Assembly (NCBI GenBank): GCA_002419385.1
Contig: DIFZ01000025.1
Location: 11,921 to 75,920, forward strand
Reading direction: 5' to 3'
DNA length: 64,000 bases
DNA from: Geobacter sp. UBA5735
Lineage (GTDB): Bacteria > Desulfobacterota > Desulfuromonadia > Geobacterales > Geobacteraceae
In this document: positions 25,166 to 33,831 of the stretch, piece by piece
How the letters are laid out: each line of letters begins with the position of its first letter
How positions within the stretch are numbered: the first letter of the stretch is position 1
Position numbers and translations under genes: made by a program
The notes under the pieces: model-generated
Told to the model about the DNA's origin: nothing
Seen by the model: only the letters and a program-made list of their open reading frames with translations
Database searches by the model: none

Positions 25166-26530
25166 GTGCCCTTGAACGACACGACGAAACAGAAAGTGAG
25201 CATGGTCAGCCTTGGTTGCCCGAAGAACCTGGTTGACGCCGAGGTAATGCTCGGCTTCCTCGACCGTGAAGGATACGAGGTAACCACTGACGAAAAAGAC
25301 GCCGATATCATTATCGTCAACACCTGCTCCTTCATTAAGGAGGCAAAACAGGAAAGCATCGATGCCATCCTGGATCTGGCCGACAGGAAACATGACGGCC
25401 GCTGCAGCCTCCTGATCGTAACCGGCTGCCTGCCCCAGCGCTACCAGGAAGAGTTGTGCAGAGAGCTTCCTGAAGTAGACATCTTCATCGGAACGGGTGA
25501 CTATCCGCGAATCGCCGAAATAATTCGCGAGAAACGCGACACCACGGAGCAGCTCTGCTCTATCGGGGACCCCGAATTTCTTTATGACGATAGCTGGCCG
25601 AGGCTCAAATCCTCACCCCTCTATACTGCTTACCTCAAAATTGCCGAGGGGTGTTCCAACTGCTGCTCATACTGTGTCATCCCGAGCCTGCGGGGCTCTT
25701 ACCGTTCCCGACCGCTTGACGGCCTTCTCGCGGAAGCCCGGAGGCTGGTTGACCATGGCGCCAGGGAAATCAACATCATTGCACAGGACATTACCCGCTA
25801 CGGAACGGATCTTGGCGATGGAGCATCCCTGGAGACGCTGATACGCAAACTCGCGGAAATCGAAGGCCTGCGCTGGATCCGCCTTCTCTATGCCTATCCG
25901 GACGGCATAACCGACGACCTGATCCGGTTGATCAAGGAAGAAAGGAAAGTCTGCAAGTACCTGGATATACCCCTCCAGCACATTAGCGATCCTATCCTGG
26001 CAAAAATGAACCGCCGGAGTACATCCCGCCAAATACGGGAGCTGATCGCCAACCTCCGGGAGGAAATCCCCGAAATCGCGCTCCGCACATCACTCATCGT
26101 CGGCTTCCCGGGTGAAACGGAAGACGATTTCAAAGAGCTGCTGCACTTCGTCGACGAAACCCAGTTCGACCGGCTCGGTGTTTTCTGCTACTCCAGGGAA
26201 GAAGGCACCCCGGCGGCTGAAATGCCGGACCAGGTCTCGGAACGGATCAAACGGGAGCGCTACAAGAAGATCATGAAGACCCAGGCCCGTCTGTCATTCA
26301 AACGCAACCGCCGCCTGACCGGCCACATCGAAGAAGTTCTCGTGGAAGGCTACAGCGAGGAAACCGAACTGCTGCTCAAGGGAAGATCTTCCCGGCAGGC
26401 GCCTGATATCGACGGCCAGGTTTATATAACGGCAGGTACTGCCAACGTGGGAGACATCGTCCCATTGAGGATCACCGACTCGTCGGATTACGACCTGATC
26501 GGCGAGATTATCGAACAGAACTCCAAGTGA
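25166..26530 (+). CDS. rimO: Ribosomal protein S12 methylthiotransferase RimO
   Basis: 454 residues: UPF0004 domain with VSLGCPKNLVDAEVMLG, NTCSFI and TGCLPQRY; radical SAM core with the C-x3-C-x2-C cluster in EGCSNCCSYCVIP; C-terminal TRAM domain. It adds a methylthio group to Asp of ribosomal protein S12 using two 4Fe-4S clusters. CPKN after the first Cys distinguishes RimO from MiaB. The start is a GTG; TTG six bases later or ATG at 25202 remain possible. Confidence 0.95.
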   Translation: MPLNDTTKQKVSMVSLGCPKNLVDAEVMLGFLDREGYEVTTDEKDADIIIVNTCSFIKEAKQESIDAILDLADRKHDGRCSLLIVTGCLPQRYQEELCRELPEVDIFIGTGDYPRIAEIIREKRDTTEQLCSIGDPEFLYDDSWPRLKSSPLYTAYLKIAEGCSNCCSYCVIPSLRGSYRSRPLDGLLAEARRLVDHGAREINIIAQDITRYGTDLGDGASLETLIRKLAEIEGLRWIRLLYAYPDGITDDLIRLIKEERKVCKYLDIPLQHISDPILAKMNRRSTSRQIRELIANLREEIPEIALRTSLIVGFPGETEDDFKELLHFVDETQFDRLGVFCYSREEGTPAAEMPDQVSERIKRERYKKIMKTQARLSFKRNRRLTGHIEEVLVEGYSEETELLLKGRSSRQAPDIDGQVYITAGTANVGDIVPLRITDSSDYDLIGEIIEQNSK

Positions 26531-26567
26531 GAGGGGAATCAGGAATGCACGTCATAAGGCTTTTTGC

Positions 26568-26595
26568 TTGACAAGCGGTTAAAGTGCGTTATTAT
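26568..26595 (+). promoter_or_regulatory. Sigma-70-type promoter of the dksA-like gene
   Basis: TTGACA and TATTAT separated by 16 bases, followed by a ~75-base leader. Confidence 0.65.
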
Positions 26596-26669
26596 GTGCA
26601 ATCCTGATTGGCAGAAGACAATTTCCGTCCGGAACCCCGGACATACAAACCAAGCACGGAGACGACCTG

Positions 26670-27089
26670 ATGGTAGAAAGAGTTGACGAAATGAAAGCGA
26701 TCCTCCTGAAATTGAAGGAGGACACCTTGAAGGAAATAAACAAGACGCTGAAATCCACGTCCGACCTCCCCAGCGGGGAGCCGAGCGGAGACATCTATGA
26801 CCAGGCTTCCAGCGAACGGGACCGGGAACTGGGATTCATCCTGAACGACCGCGAGCGGGAAAAGCTGCGCAACATCGATGAAGCGCTGCTGCGCATCGAG
26901 GAAGGCGATTACGGCATCTGTGAAGAGTGCGGTTGCGACATCCCTCTCGGCAGACTCAAGGTGATGCCGTTTGCCCACTACTGCGTCAAATGCAAGGAAG
27001 ACATCGAAAAGCTGCAGGCCCAGACCAAGCGCTTCGAAGAAGACCGCGTCTATAACGAAATACCCTTCGGCGAAGAAGAAGAGGCCTGA
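26670..27089 (+). CDS. dksA: DksA/TraR-family transcription factor
   Basis: 139 residues: coiled-coil N-terminus with IYDQASSERDRELGF at the tip region and a four-cysteine zinc finger CEEC-x17-CVKC (YGICEECGCDIPLGRLKV). DksA-type proteins enter the RNA polymerase secondary channel with ppGpp. It has its own promoter and terminator. Whether it is the main DksA or a paralogue cannot be told from this window. Confidence 0.93.
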   Translation: MVERVDEMKAILLKLKEDTLKEINKTLKSTSDLPSGEPSGDIYDQASSERDRELGFILNDREREKLRNIDEALLRIEEGDYGICEECGCDIPLGRLKVMPFAHYCVKCKEDIEKLQAQTKRFEEDRVYNEIPFGEEEEA

Positions 27090-27111
27090 GCAACGTTTCA
27101 CTACTGCCTGC

Positions 27112-27149
27112 AAAAAAAGGGCGTCCCCGTGGGGAGACGCCCTTTTTTT
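27112..27149. terminator. Bidirectional terminator between dksA-like and kup
   Basis: A7 run, GGGCGTC stem with its complement, inner CC/GG pairing, then T7. It is strong in both directions and lies between convergent genes. Confidence 0.88.
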
Positions 27150-27162
27150 GCAGCTTCTTCAG

Positions 27163-28983
27163 TCACATTTCGACTCGCGTTACTACCCCTTGCAACCTGC
27201 TGGCCGGCAGCTTGTTGAACTGCACGAAGTTGGGGGTCAGTTTCTTGATCACACTGAACACCTTCCAGACAGGATTGGCCGTATTGATGTCCTCGATGCC
27301 GTAGAAAATCACCTTTTCCTTGATACCGTTCGCCTTCAGGATGTTTTCTATATCCAGCACTGCAATGTAACCGGCCCTCACCTCCAGGGCCTCGAGACCC
27401 GGCCCCAGGTCTTTCATGAGGGTCGTCTTGACGCCGAAGGGTTCATCGGTCCTGACAATTGAAATCAGGATGTTTCTTTCGTAGACAATGTTGCTACGGA
27501 TCATGCAATGGATCATGTATGGCGGTATGACATTCCATTCACGGGCAAAAAAGAGGGCCGTGCCCGACAGCACTCTCCCCGCTTCGTAAATCTGCTCGTA
27601 GCTTGTCTTGAACGTGTCGATATCAAGGGGTCTCAATGCCAGATAGAGGTTGCGCTGACCCTTGGTCCAGATGAGAATGGTGGCAAGGGGAAATGAGGCG
27701 AGAATGATGGACCAGTAAGCCCCATGGGGAAGCTTCGTCAGGGTGGAGGCAAGATAGACGAAGTCGAGCATGCACACCAGGACCGCGATGGGCACCTTCC
27801 ATTTCTTGTTGGTCCGGGAGAAGATCATGATCATCATCAGGCTGGTAATGGTCATTGATCCGGTAACTGCCATGCCGTATGCTGCCGCAAGGTTGGCGGA
27901 GCGCTGAAAAATGAGCATGATGAAAATAACTGCGCACATGAGGCTCCAGTTGATGAAGCCGATGTATATCTGGGACTTGAGCAGATGGGAGGTATAGTCG
28001 ACCTTCATCAGCGGCATGAGCCGGGTCGTTATGCCCTGGTAGACGATGGAAAAAACGCCGCTTATGACTGCCTGGGATGCAATGACCGTTGCCATTATGG
28101 TCAGTATCAGGAACGGGATGTAGAGGGCCGGGACCTGTGACTTGACCATGCCGAACAGCAGGTTCTTCGCTTCCGGGTTTGCCAGGATGAAGGCACCTTG
28201 GCCGAGATAGTTGATGACGAGCGCGACAAAGACGAAATACCAGGCCCTGATGATCGGCTTCCTGCCCAGGTGGCCCATATCTGCATAGAGAGCCTCTCCG
28301 CCCGTGGCACAGAGTATCACCTCGGACAGGACGATAAAACCGGCCAGACCGTTGTTAAGCAGGAATTGTACGGCATGGTGCGGGCTGACGGCCATGATTA
28401 TGTCCGGCGCCCCCATCAGGGAAACAAGACCGCTCATGGTAAGGACCAGGAACCAGATCACCATGACCGGGCCGAAAACAGCCGCGACCTTGTCGGTTCC
28501 CTTGTATTGCATGACGAACAGGCCAATCGCTATGCACACGCCGATAAGCGTCAACGTCCCCTGGTGGAGTCCGGCAACTCCAGGGATGAGGAGTATGCCC
28601 TCGACAGCCGACATGATGCTGATGGCGGGAGTGATGACTCCGTCACCCAGCAGGAGGGAGACTCCGACAAAGGAGAGGAACCCTCCAAACGCGAGCAGCC
28701 GTCCGGATTTGAGGAGTTTTATCAGTATCTCCCGAAGGACGATTTCTCCTCCCTGACCCTTGCGGCCGAGGCTCATGGCCAGCCAGGAGTACTCCACCGT
28801 GACCAGCAACGTCAGTGTCCAGAACACAAGCGACAGGATACCGAAAACGTTTTCCCTTGTCGGTGTTGTCAAGGCAAAAATTACCGTCAAGGTATAGATC
28901 GGGCTCGTGCCGATGTCGCCGAACACCAGCCCCATGGATTTGACTATACCGCCCCAGAAGGGTCCCTCATGGCCTGCTTTCAC
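27163..28983 (-). CDS. kup: Potassium uptake protein Kup
   Basis: 606-residue KUP/HAK family transporter with about 12 membrane helices; signature SMGLVFGDIGTSPIYTL at the N-terminus and ALYADMGHLGRKPIIRAWY in the middle, then a hydrophilic C-terminal domain. It imports K+ with H+. Its start overlaps the end of the upstream acyl-CoA synthetase gene by ATGA, so potassium uptake is co-translated with a fatty-acid cluster, an odd partner. Confidence 0.96.
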   Translation of the reverse strand: MKAGHEGPFWGGIVKSMGLVFGDIGTSPIYTLTVIFALTTPTRENVFGILSLVFWTLTLLVTVEYSWLAMSLGRKGQGGEIVLREILIKLLKSGRLLAFGGFLSFVGVSLLLGDGVITPAISIMSAVEGILLIPGVAGLHQGTLTLIGVCIAIGLFVMQYKGTDKVAAVFGPVMVIWFLVLTMSGLVSLMGAPDIIMAVSPHHAVQFLLNNGLAGFIVLSEVILCATGGEALYADMGHLGRKPIIRAWYFVFVALVINYLGQGAFILANPEAKNLLFGMVKSQVPALYIPFLILTIMATVIASQAVISGVFSIVYQGITTRLMPLMKVDYTSHLLKSQIYIGFINWSLMCAVIFIMLIFQRSANLAAAYGMAVTGSMTITSLMMIMIFSRTNKKWKVPIAVLVCMLDFVYLASTLTKLPHGAYWSIILASFPLATILIWTKGQRNLYLALRPLDIDTFKTSYEQIYEAGRVLSGTALFFAREWNVIPPYMIHCMIRSNIVYERNILISIVRTDEPFGVKTTLMKDLGPGLEALEVRAGYIAVLDIENILKANGIKEKVIFYGIEDINTANPVWKVFSVIKKLTPNFVQFNKLPASRLQGVVTRVEM

Positions 28984-30656
28984 GGCGTGCCGGCCCCCGT
29001 GTCACCCTTGTCTTTTTCACGGATCTCAACCCGCCGGATCTTGCCGCTGATGGTTTTCGGCAGTTCGGGGAGGAACTCGATGATGCGGGGATATTTGTAC
29101 GGCGCTGTCAGCTTGCGCACATGTTCCTGGAGCTCCTCAACCAGGTCCTCGCCCGGAGAGTAATCACGTGTCAGAACCACGGTCGCTTTCACGATCTGGC
29201 CGCGTATCTCGTCCGGTACTGCAGTGATAGCGCATTCCATGACCGCCGGGTGCTCCAGCAGGGCGCTCTCCACTTCAAAAGGGCCGATGCGGTATCCCGA
29301 ACTCTTGATAACGTCGTCGGAACGACCCACGAACCAGTAGTAACCGTCCTCGTCGCGCCAGGCCATGTCTCCGGTATAATAGATATCGTCGTGCCAGACC
29401 TTGGAGGTCATGTCCGGGTCGCGGTGATAGCCGCTGAACATCCCCACCGGCTTTACCCGCCCGGTCCGAATGATTATCTGCCCTTCCTCGCCGACCTCAC
29501 AGGATTTCAGTTCATCGTCGACGATGTCCATGTCGTACATGGGCGACGGCTTGCCCATGGAGCCCGGCTTCGGCTCCATCCATGGATAGGTGGCTATGGC
29601 GAGCGTGCATTCAGTCTGTCCGTACCCTTCCATGAGCCGTAGTCCCGTCTTCTTCAGGAACTGGTTGTACACCTCCGGATTGAGGGGTTCCCCCGCAATC
29701 ACGCAGTACTTGAGCTTCGACAGGTCGAACGGGGAGAAGTCCTCCTTGATGAGAAAGCGATAGATGGTGGGAGGCGCACAGAAGGTGTTGATGCCGTATC
29801 GGGCAATGACTTCCAGGAGGTTGCGCGGCGAGAATTTGTCGTAGTCATACACGAAAACGATACCGCCGCTCAGCCACTGGCCGTATATCTTTCCCCATAC
29901 CGCCTTGGCCCATCCGGTATCGGCAATGGTCAAATGTATGCCGCCATCCATGACGCTCTGCCAGAATTTGGCGGTCAGGATGTGCCCCAGGGGATAGACG
30001 AAGTCATGACGGACCATCTTCGGCATGCCCGTGGTGCCGGAAGTGAAGTACAGCAGAGAAATGTCATCGTTGACCGGGGCGGCAGTTCCCATCGGGCGCG
30101 CGAAATCTGCCGATGATCTTTCAAGTTCCCTGGAGAAATTGAACCAGCCTTCCCGCTCGCAATCCAGAACCGCCTTATAGTTCATGGTCGGGGATTTGTC
30201 TTCAGCCTCGTCGACGTGACGCAGCACCTCAGGATCATTGACGGCGACCACCATTTTGATGTCGGCAGCATTATTGCGGTAGATTATGTCCTTGGTAGTC
30301 AGGAGATGGGTGGCGGGAATGCTTATTGCGCCGAGTTTATGCAGCCCGAGCAGGCAGAACCAGAACTCGTACCTTCTCTTCAGTATGAGCATGACCGGAT
30401 CGCCCTTGCCGATGCCGACAGACTGGAAAAAGGAAGCCGCCTTGTCGCTGTAGAGCTTGAGCTGACCGAACGTGAAAATGGACTCGTTGCCCTGGTCATC
30501 GCACCAGATCAGGGCAATCCTGTCGGGTTCGCGTCGGGCGATCTCGTCAGCCACGTCATAGGCGAAGTTGAATGAATCGGGTACCGATATGGAAAAATTA
30601 TCGACAAAATCTTCGTAAGAATCGTAGTTCACGCGGGCGACAAACCGTTCAAGCAT
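28980..30656 (-). CDS. AMP-forming acyl-CoA synthetase
   Basis: 558 residues of the ANL superfamily: P-loop LLYFTSGTTGMPKMVRH, A5 motif MEGYGQTECTLA, hinge region YYWFVGRSDDVIKSSGYRIG and the catalytic Lys in PKTISGKIRR. It activates a carboxylic acid with ATP and CoA. Overall shape resembles medium-chain/ACSM-type synthetases; the substrate cannot be set from sequence. The neighbouring fadL and cupin regulator suggest fatty acids. The start is ATG after GAGGTGTC. Confidence 0.93.
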   Translation of the reverse strand: MLERFVARVNYDSYEDFVDNFSISVPDSFNFAYDVADEIARREPDRIALIWCDDQGNESIFTFGQLKLYSDKAASFFQSVGIGKGDPVMLILKRRYEFWFCLLGLHKLGAISIPATHLLTTKDIIYRNNAADIKMVVAVNDPEVLRHVDEAEDKSPTMNYKAVLDCEREGWFNFSRELERSSADFARPMGTAAPVNDDISLLYFTSGTTGMPKMVRHDFVYPLGHILTAKFWQSVMDGGIHLTIADTGWAKAVWGKIYGQWLSGGIVFVYDYDKFSPRNLLEVIARYGINTFCAPPTIYRFLIKEDFSPFDLSKLKYCVIAGEPLNPEVYNQFLKKTGLRLMEGYGQTECTLAIATYPWMEPKPGSMGKPSPMYDMDIVDDELKSCEVGEEGQIIIRTGRVKPVGMFSGYHRDPDMTSKVWHDDIYYTGDMAWRDEDGYYWFVGRSDDVIKSSGYRIGPFEVESALLEHPAVMECAITAVPDEIRGQIVKATVVLTRDYSPGEDLVEELQEHVRKLTAPYKYPRIIEFLPELPKTISGKIRRVEIREKDKGDTGAGTP

Positions 30657-30744
30657 GGTAGAGACACCTCATATCTCTTCGGCTGCGAAAATGCACCGGA
30701 CAAACCTTCCGGAACTCACGGGCACCACAGCCGGCAGTTTCATA

Positions 30745-31299
30745 TCAGAAAATGATTGCCAGAAAACGTGACGTCCTGTTATCCAGAGCCTGCATTCCAT
30801 GGGGATGGCTGGAGTCGAAGTAGAGCGAATCCCCGGGATTCAGGATCAGCTCGTGGCCGTCGATAATGATCTTCAACCTGCCTTCCAGCACGTAATTGAA
30901 TTCCTGGCCCGGATGGCTGTTGAACGAGACCGCGGCGCCGGGCTGCTCAGGATCGACGGTCACCAGGAACGGCTCAGCTGTCTTGTGGATGAAATTGGCA
31001 GCAAGATTCTGGTATTTGTATGCCTTTCTCCGTTCAACGCTTACCCCTTTACCGCATCGAACCAGGGAATAGACATGGAGCCTGGGGCTCTCGCCGGTCA
31101 GCAGGTCGGTCAACTCGACCGAGAACCTGTGGGCAATCTTGAACAGGAAACCCACGGGAATGTCCACTTCGCCGCTTTCATAGCGCTGGTAGTCCTCACG
31201 GGACACTCCCAGCTCATGGGCCAGGCTTTCCGGCGAAACTCCCGCTATCTCGCGAAGGTCCCTGATGCGCATGGCAACATTTTTGACGTTCTCCGGCAT
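30745..31299 (-). CDS. XRE-cupin transcriptional regulator
   Basis: 184 residues: N-terminal HTH_3 domain (IAGVSPESLAHELGVSREDY) and C-terminal cupin (FNSHPGQEFNYVLEGRLKII ... GDSLYFDSSHPHG). Such proteins sense a small ligand or metal through the cupin and control neighbouring genes. It lies between fadL and the acyl-CoA synthetase on the same strand, so it probably regulates them. GGGAGGAG lies upstream of the start. Confidence 0.92.
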   Translation of the reverse strand: MPENVKNVAMRIRDLREIAGVSPESLAHELGVSREDYQRYESGEVDIPVGFLFKIAHRFSVELTDLLTGESPRLHVYSLVRCGKGVSVERRKAYKYQNLAANFIHKTAEPFLVTVDPEQPGAAVSFNSHPGQEFNYVLEGRLKIIIDGHELILNPGDSLYFDSSHPHGMQALDNRTSRFLAIIF

Positions 31300-31401
31300 G
31301 CTGGAACTCCTCCCTTGCCATTGAAATGCTCCGGCCGAAGCAAGCCGCGAACGGCCGAAGCGACAGTGTCATAGAAGTAGCACTTTTATGGAAAAATGCA
31401 A

Positions 31402-32679
31402 TCAGTATTTGAAGACAAGACTGGCTGCCAGCAGATGTATGTCCGACGTGTACTTGCCGTTGGCCGTGCCGGAACCTGGCAGGCCGAACGGGTCGCCGAC
31501 CATGTTGGACTTGGTGCGGCTCTCCAGCTTCTGGTAGGCATAGCTGAGCGACAGGATGAGTTTATTGAAGGTGAGTTCCGTACCGACACAGAAAAGGTGG
31601 GTGTCCGCATCGGGTATGGACGGTTCGAAGGTTTCGTCGGGGACGGGGTTGTCGCTGTACAGGTACCCTGCCAGCAGGGAGATGGTATCATTGAACCGGT
31701 ACCGGGCGCCGACATTGTAGGCGAATGTGCTCTTCCAGTTTTTCTGAGCTGCCTGGGACGTTCCGTTATCGAACGTTACCCGGAGCTGGCGGAACGAAGA
31801 CCAGTCCTCCCAGCGGACGCCCGCCTCCAGGACCAGCGGAGCGAAACCCGAATAGCTGATGCCGGCCGATACCTGCTGCGGAAGCGTCAGGTCAGCCTTA
31901 CCCGAGGCGTTGACCAGGACAGGCGCAAACTGCGTGGCATAGCTGCCCGTTCCCTTCACCCCGATCTTTACTTCACTCCTGTAGGACGCGCCGATGGAAA
32001 CGGTATCGCTCACATCGTACAGAAACCCGATATTGAACCCGACGCCTGTGCCGTCCCCGGCAAACTTGAAGCCGTTGTCGGGAAGGATGTCAGGCCCGAA
32101 AATGCCGCCCAGTGCAAAGTTCAGCCCATTCATATTGACGTTTTTCTCCAACGTCGTATCCAGGTAGACGATGTCGAGTCCGGCAGCCAATGCCAGTCTT
32201 GGTGTGATTTTAACCGAAACAACAGGATTGAAGGCCATGGTCAGCATTTCCGAATTGGTGGCAAGATATCGGCCTTCCCAGGTCGTGCCCCAGTCAGTGC
32301 CGAGACCAAACGGGGAAAAAACGCCGAAACCAACACTTACACGGTCGGAAATCTTGTGGGTGATGAAAAACGTGCTCGGATAGAAAACCGCATCCTTCGT
32401 CTCCGCCCCCTGGCCAGAAACGCAGGAAAACTCCCGCGACGGAAACAGCAGGGTAGTGCCGATCTCGAACTGCGTCCCGTCAAGCCGGTTGATGAGGGCC
32501 GGATTGTAAAACACGCTCGACGGGTCCTCACCATGTGCTGTCACTGCTGCTGCCTCACCCAACGGTGCCGCGCCATGAGTAAAGATGCCGAAGCCGGATG
32601 CCAGTGAACCCGTCGGCAGCCATGCGACGCTGCACAGTGCTGCCGCCAGCGTCTTCCAGAAGGAGAATCTCAGCGACAT
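31402..32679 (-). CDS. fadL: FadL/OmpP1-type outer-membrane fatty acid transporter
   Basis: 425 residues: signal peptide, then the FadL/TodX/OmpP1 pattern with GFGIFTHGAAPLGEAAAVTA forming the N-terminal hatch, EDPSSVFYNPALINRL, and a beta-barrel ending in the aromatic LLAASLVFKY. It imports long-chain fatty acids or other hydrophobic compounds. AGGAGT precedes the start. It is the first gene of a probable fadL-regulator-synthetase-kup unit. Confidence 0.93.
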   Translation of the reverse strand: MSLRFSFWKTLAAALCSVAWLPTGSLASGFGIFTHGAAPLGEAAAVTAHGEDPSSVFYNPALINRLDGTQFEIGTTLLFPSREFSCVSGQGAETKDAVFYPSTFFITHKISDRVSVGFGVFSPFGLGTDWGTTWEGRYLATNSEMLTMAFNPVVSVKITPRLALAAGLDIVYLDTTLEKNVNMNGLNFALGGIFGPDILPDNGFKFAGDGTGVGFNIGFLYDVSDTVSIGASYRSEVKIGVKGTGSYATQFAPVLVNASGKADLTLPQQVSAGISYSGFAPLVLEAGVRWEDWSSFRQLRVTFDNGTSQAAQKNWKSTFAYNVGARYRFNDTISLLAGYLYSDNPVPDETFEPSIPDADTHLFCVGTELTFNKLILSLSYAYQKLESRTKSNMVGDPFGLPGSGTANGKYTSDIHLLAASLVFKY

Positions 32680-32930
32680 AAGCTACTCCTGTTCTCAGGA
32701 TAACCCAATCCATCCCACCAGACGTTATCTTAATATTTCCCAATAAATACACATCGCCAGATTCAGTATCAAACCATGCGATTATTCATAAGTCAAATCA
32801 ATTTTACATACCGTAGACGCTCTATTTGTGGCGATCCATCCACAACATAACGGAATTTAACATTATAAAATAATCATTGTTATACGTGATCTTCATGTGG
32901 ATTTATTACGCCTTGCGCAGAAAAACTATC

Positions 32931-32959
32931 TTGCCTGCATATGATCGCGGTGGTATAAG
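32931..32959 (+). promoter_or_regulatory. Probable promoter of the SAM methyltransferase gene
   Basis: TTGCCT and TATAAG with a 17-base spacer. It lies at the end of the AT-rich 338-base gap 32680-33017, which otherwise shows no gene or clear repeat. Confidence 0.5.
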
Positions 32960-33017
32960 TTTGAATTTGCCTTGATCGTTCACCATCCTGAAACCGAAAA
33001 AAGATGCGGAGCCCGGA

Positions 33018-33827
33018 ATGCACAAAAAAGAATACCTCATGGAAAATGCCGAGGAAGCCACACGACTGGACCTGAAAACCGACGGGAAGACAATCAACCG
33101 GCAGGCCCTGTGGGCAGGGCTCAGACCGGGAATGCGTGTGGCGGATATCGGATCGGGGTCCGGGATTACCACCTCATATCTGCATGCGCTTGTCCAACCC
33201 GGGGGCACGGTCACCGGAGTGGATGCTTCCGGAGAAAGAATCGCCCATGCACTGACCCGATACGGGCATGACGGCATCAGTTTTCACCAGAGAGACATGC
33301 TCAAGCCACTCGATGACCTGGGACAGTTCGATTTCGTCTGGGTCCGGTTCGTGCTGGAATATTTCAGGAGCAACAGCGATGATCTTGTCAGGAACATCTC
33401 GCGAATCGTGAAGCCGGGGGGCATACTCTGCCTGGTTGACCTGGACCACAACTGCCTGAACCACCACGGCATGTCACCGAGGCTGGAAAAAACCCTGTTC
33501 GGCATCATAGAAGGCTTGCAGGAGAGGGCAAACTTCGACCCTTATGCAGGCAGAAAGCTTTATTCTTATCTCTATGACATCGGGTTTGAGGAAATAAACG
33601 TGGATGTTTCGGCCCACCACCTGATTTACGGGTCACTTCAGGAAGCAGACGCTTTCAACTGGATGAAAAAGGTGGAAGTTGCGCCGAAGAAAATCGGTTA
33701 CGCATTTACAGAGTATGAAGGTGGTTACGAGCAGTTTCTTGCAGAGTTCAGGAGTTTCTTCAATGATCCGCGAAGATTCACCTATTCCCCCATCATTTCC
33801 TGCAGGGGGAGAAAGCCGTTGAACTAA
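33018..33827 (+). CDS. Class I SAM-dependent methyltransferase
   Basis: 269 residues with motif I VADIGSGSGITTSYL, acidic loop TGVDASGERIAHA and motif IV-like FDFVWVRFVLEYF followed by IVKPGGILCLVDLDH. This is a UbiE/menG-like Rossmann methyltransferase; the substrate is unknown. The gene is alone on its strand and ends four bases before the convergent HD-GYP gene. Confidence 0.85.
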   Translation: MHKKEYLMENAEEATRLDLKTDGKTINRQALWAGLRPGMRVADIGSGSGITTSYLHALVQPGGTVTGVDASGERIAHALTRYGHDGISFHQRDMLKPLDDLGQFDFVWVRFVLEYFRSNSDDLVRNISRIVKPGGILCLVDLDHNCLNHHGMSPRLEKTLFGIIEGLQERANFDPYAGRKLYSYLYDIGFEEINVDVSAHHLIYGSLQEADAFNWMKKVEVAPKKIGYAFTEYEGGYEQFLAEFRSFFNDPRRFTYSPIISCRGRKPLN

Positions 33828-33831
33828 TCAT

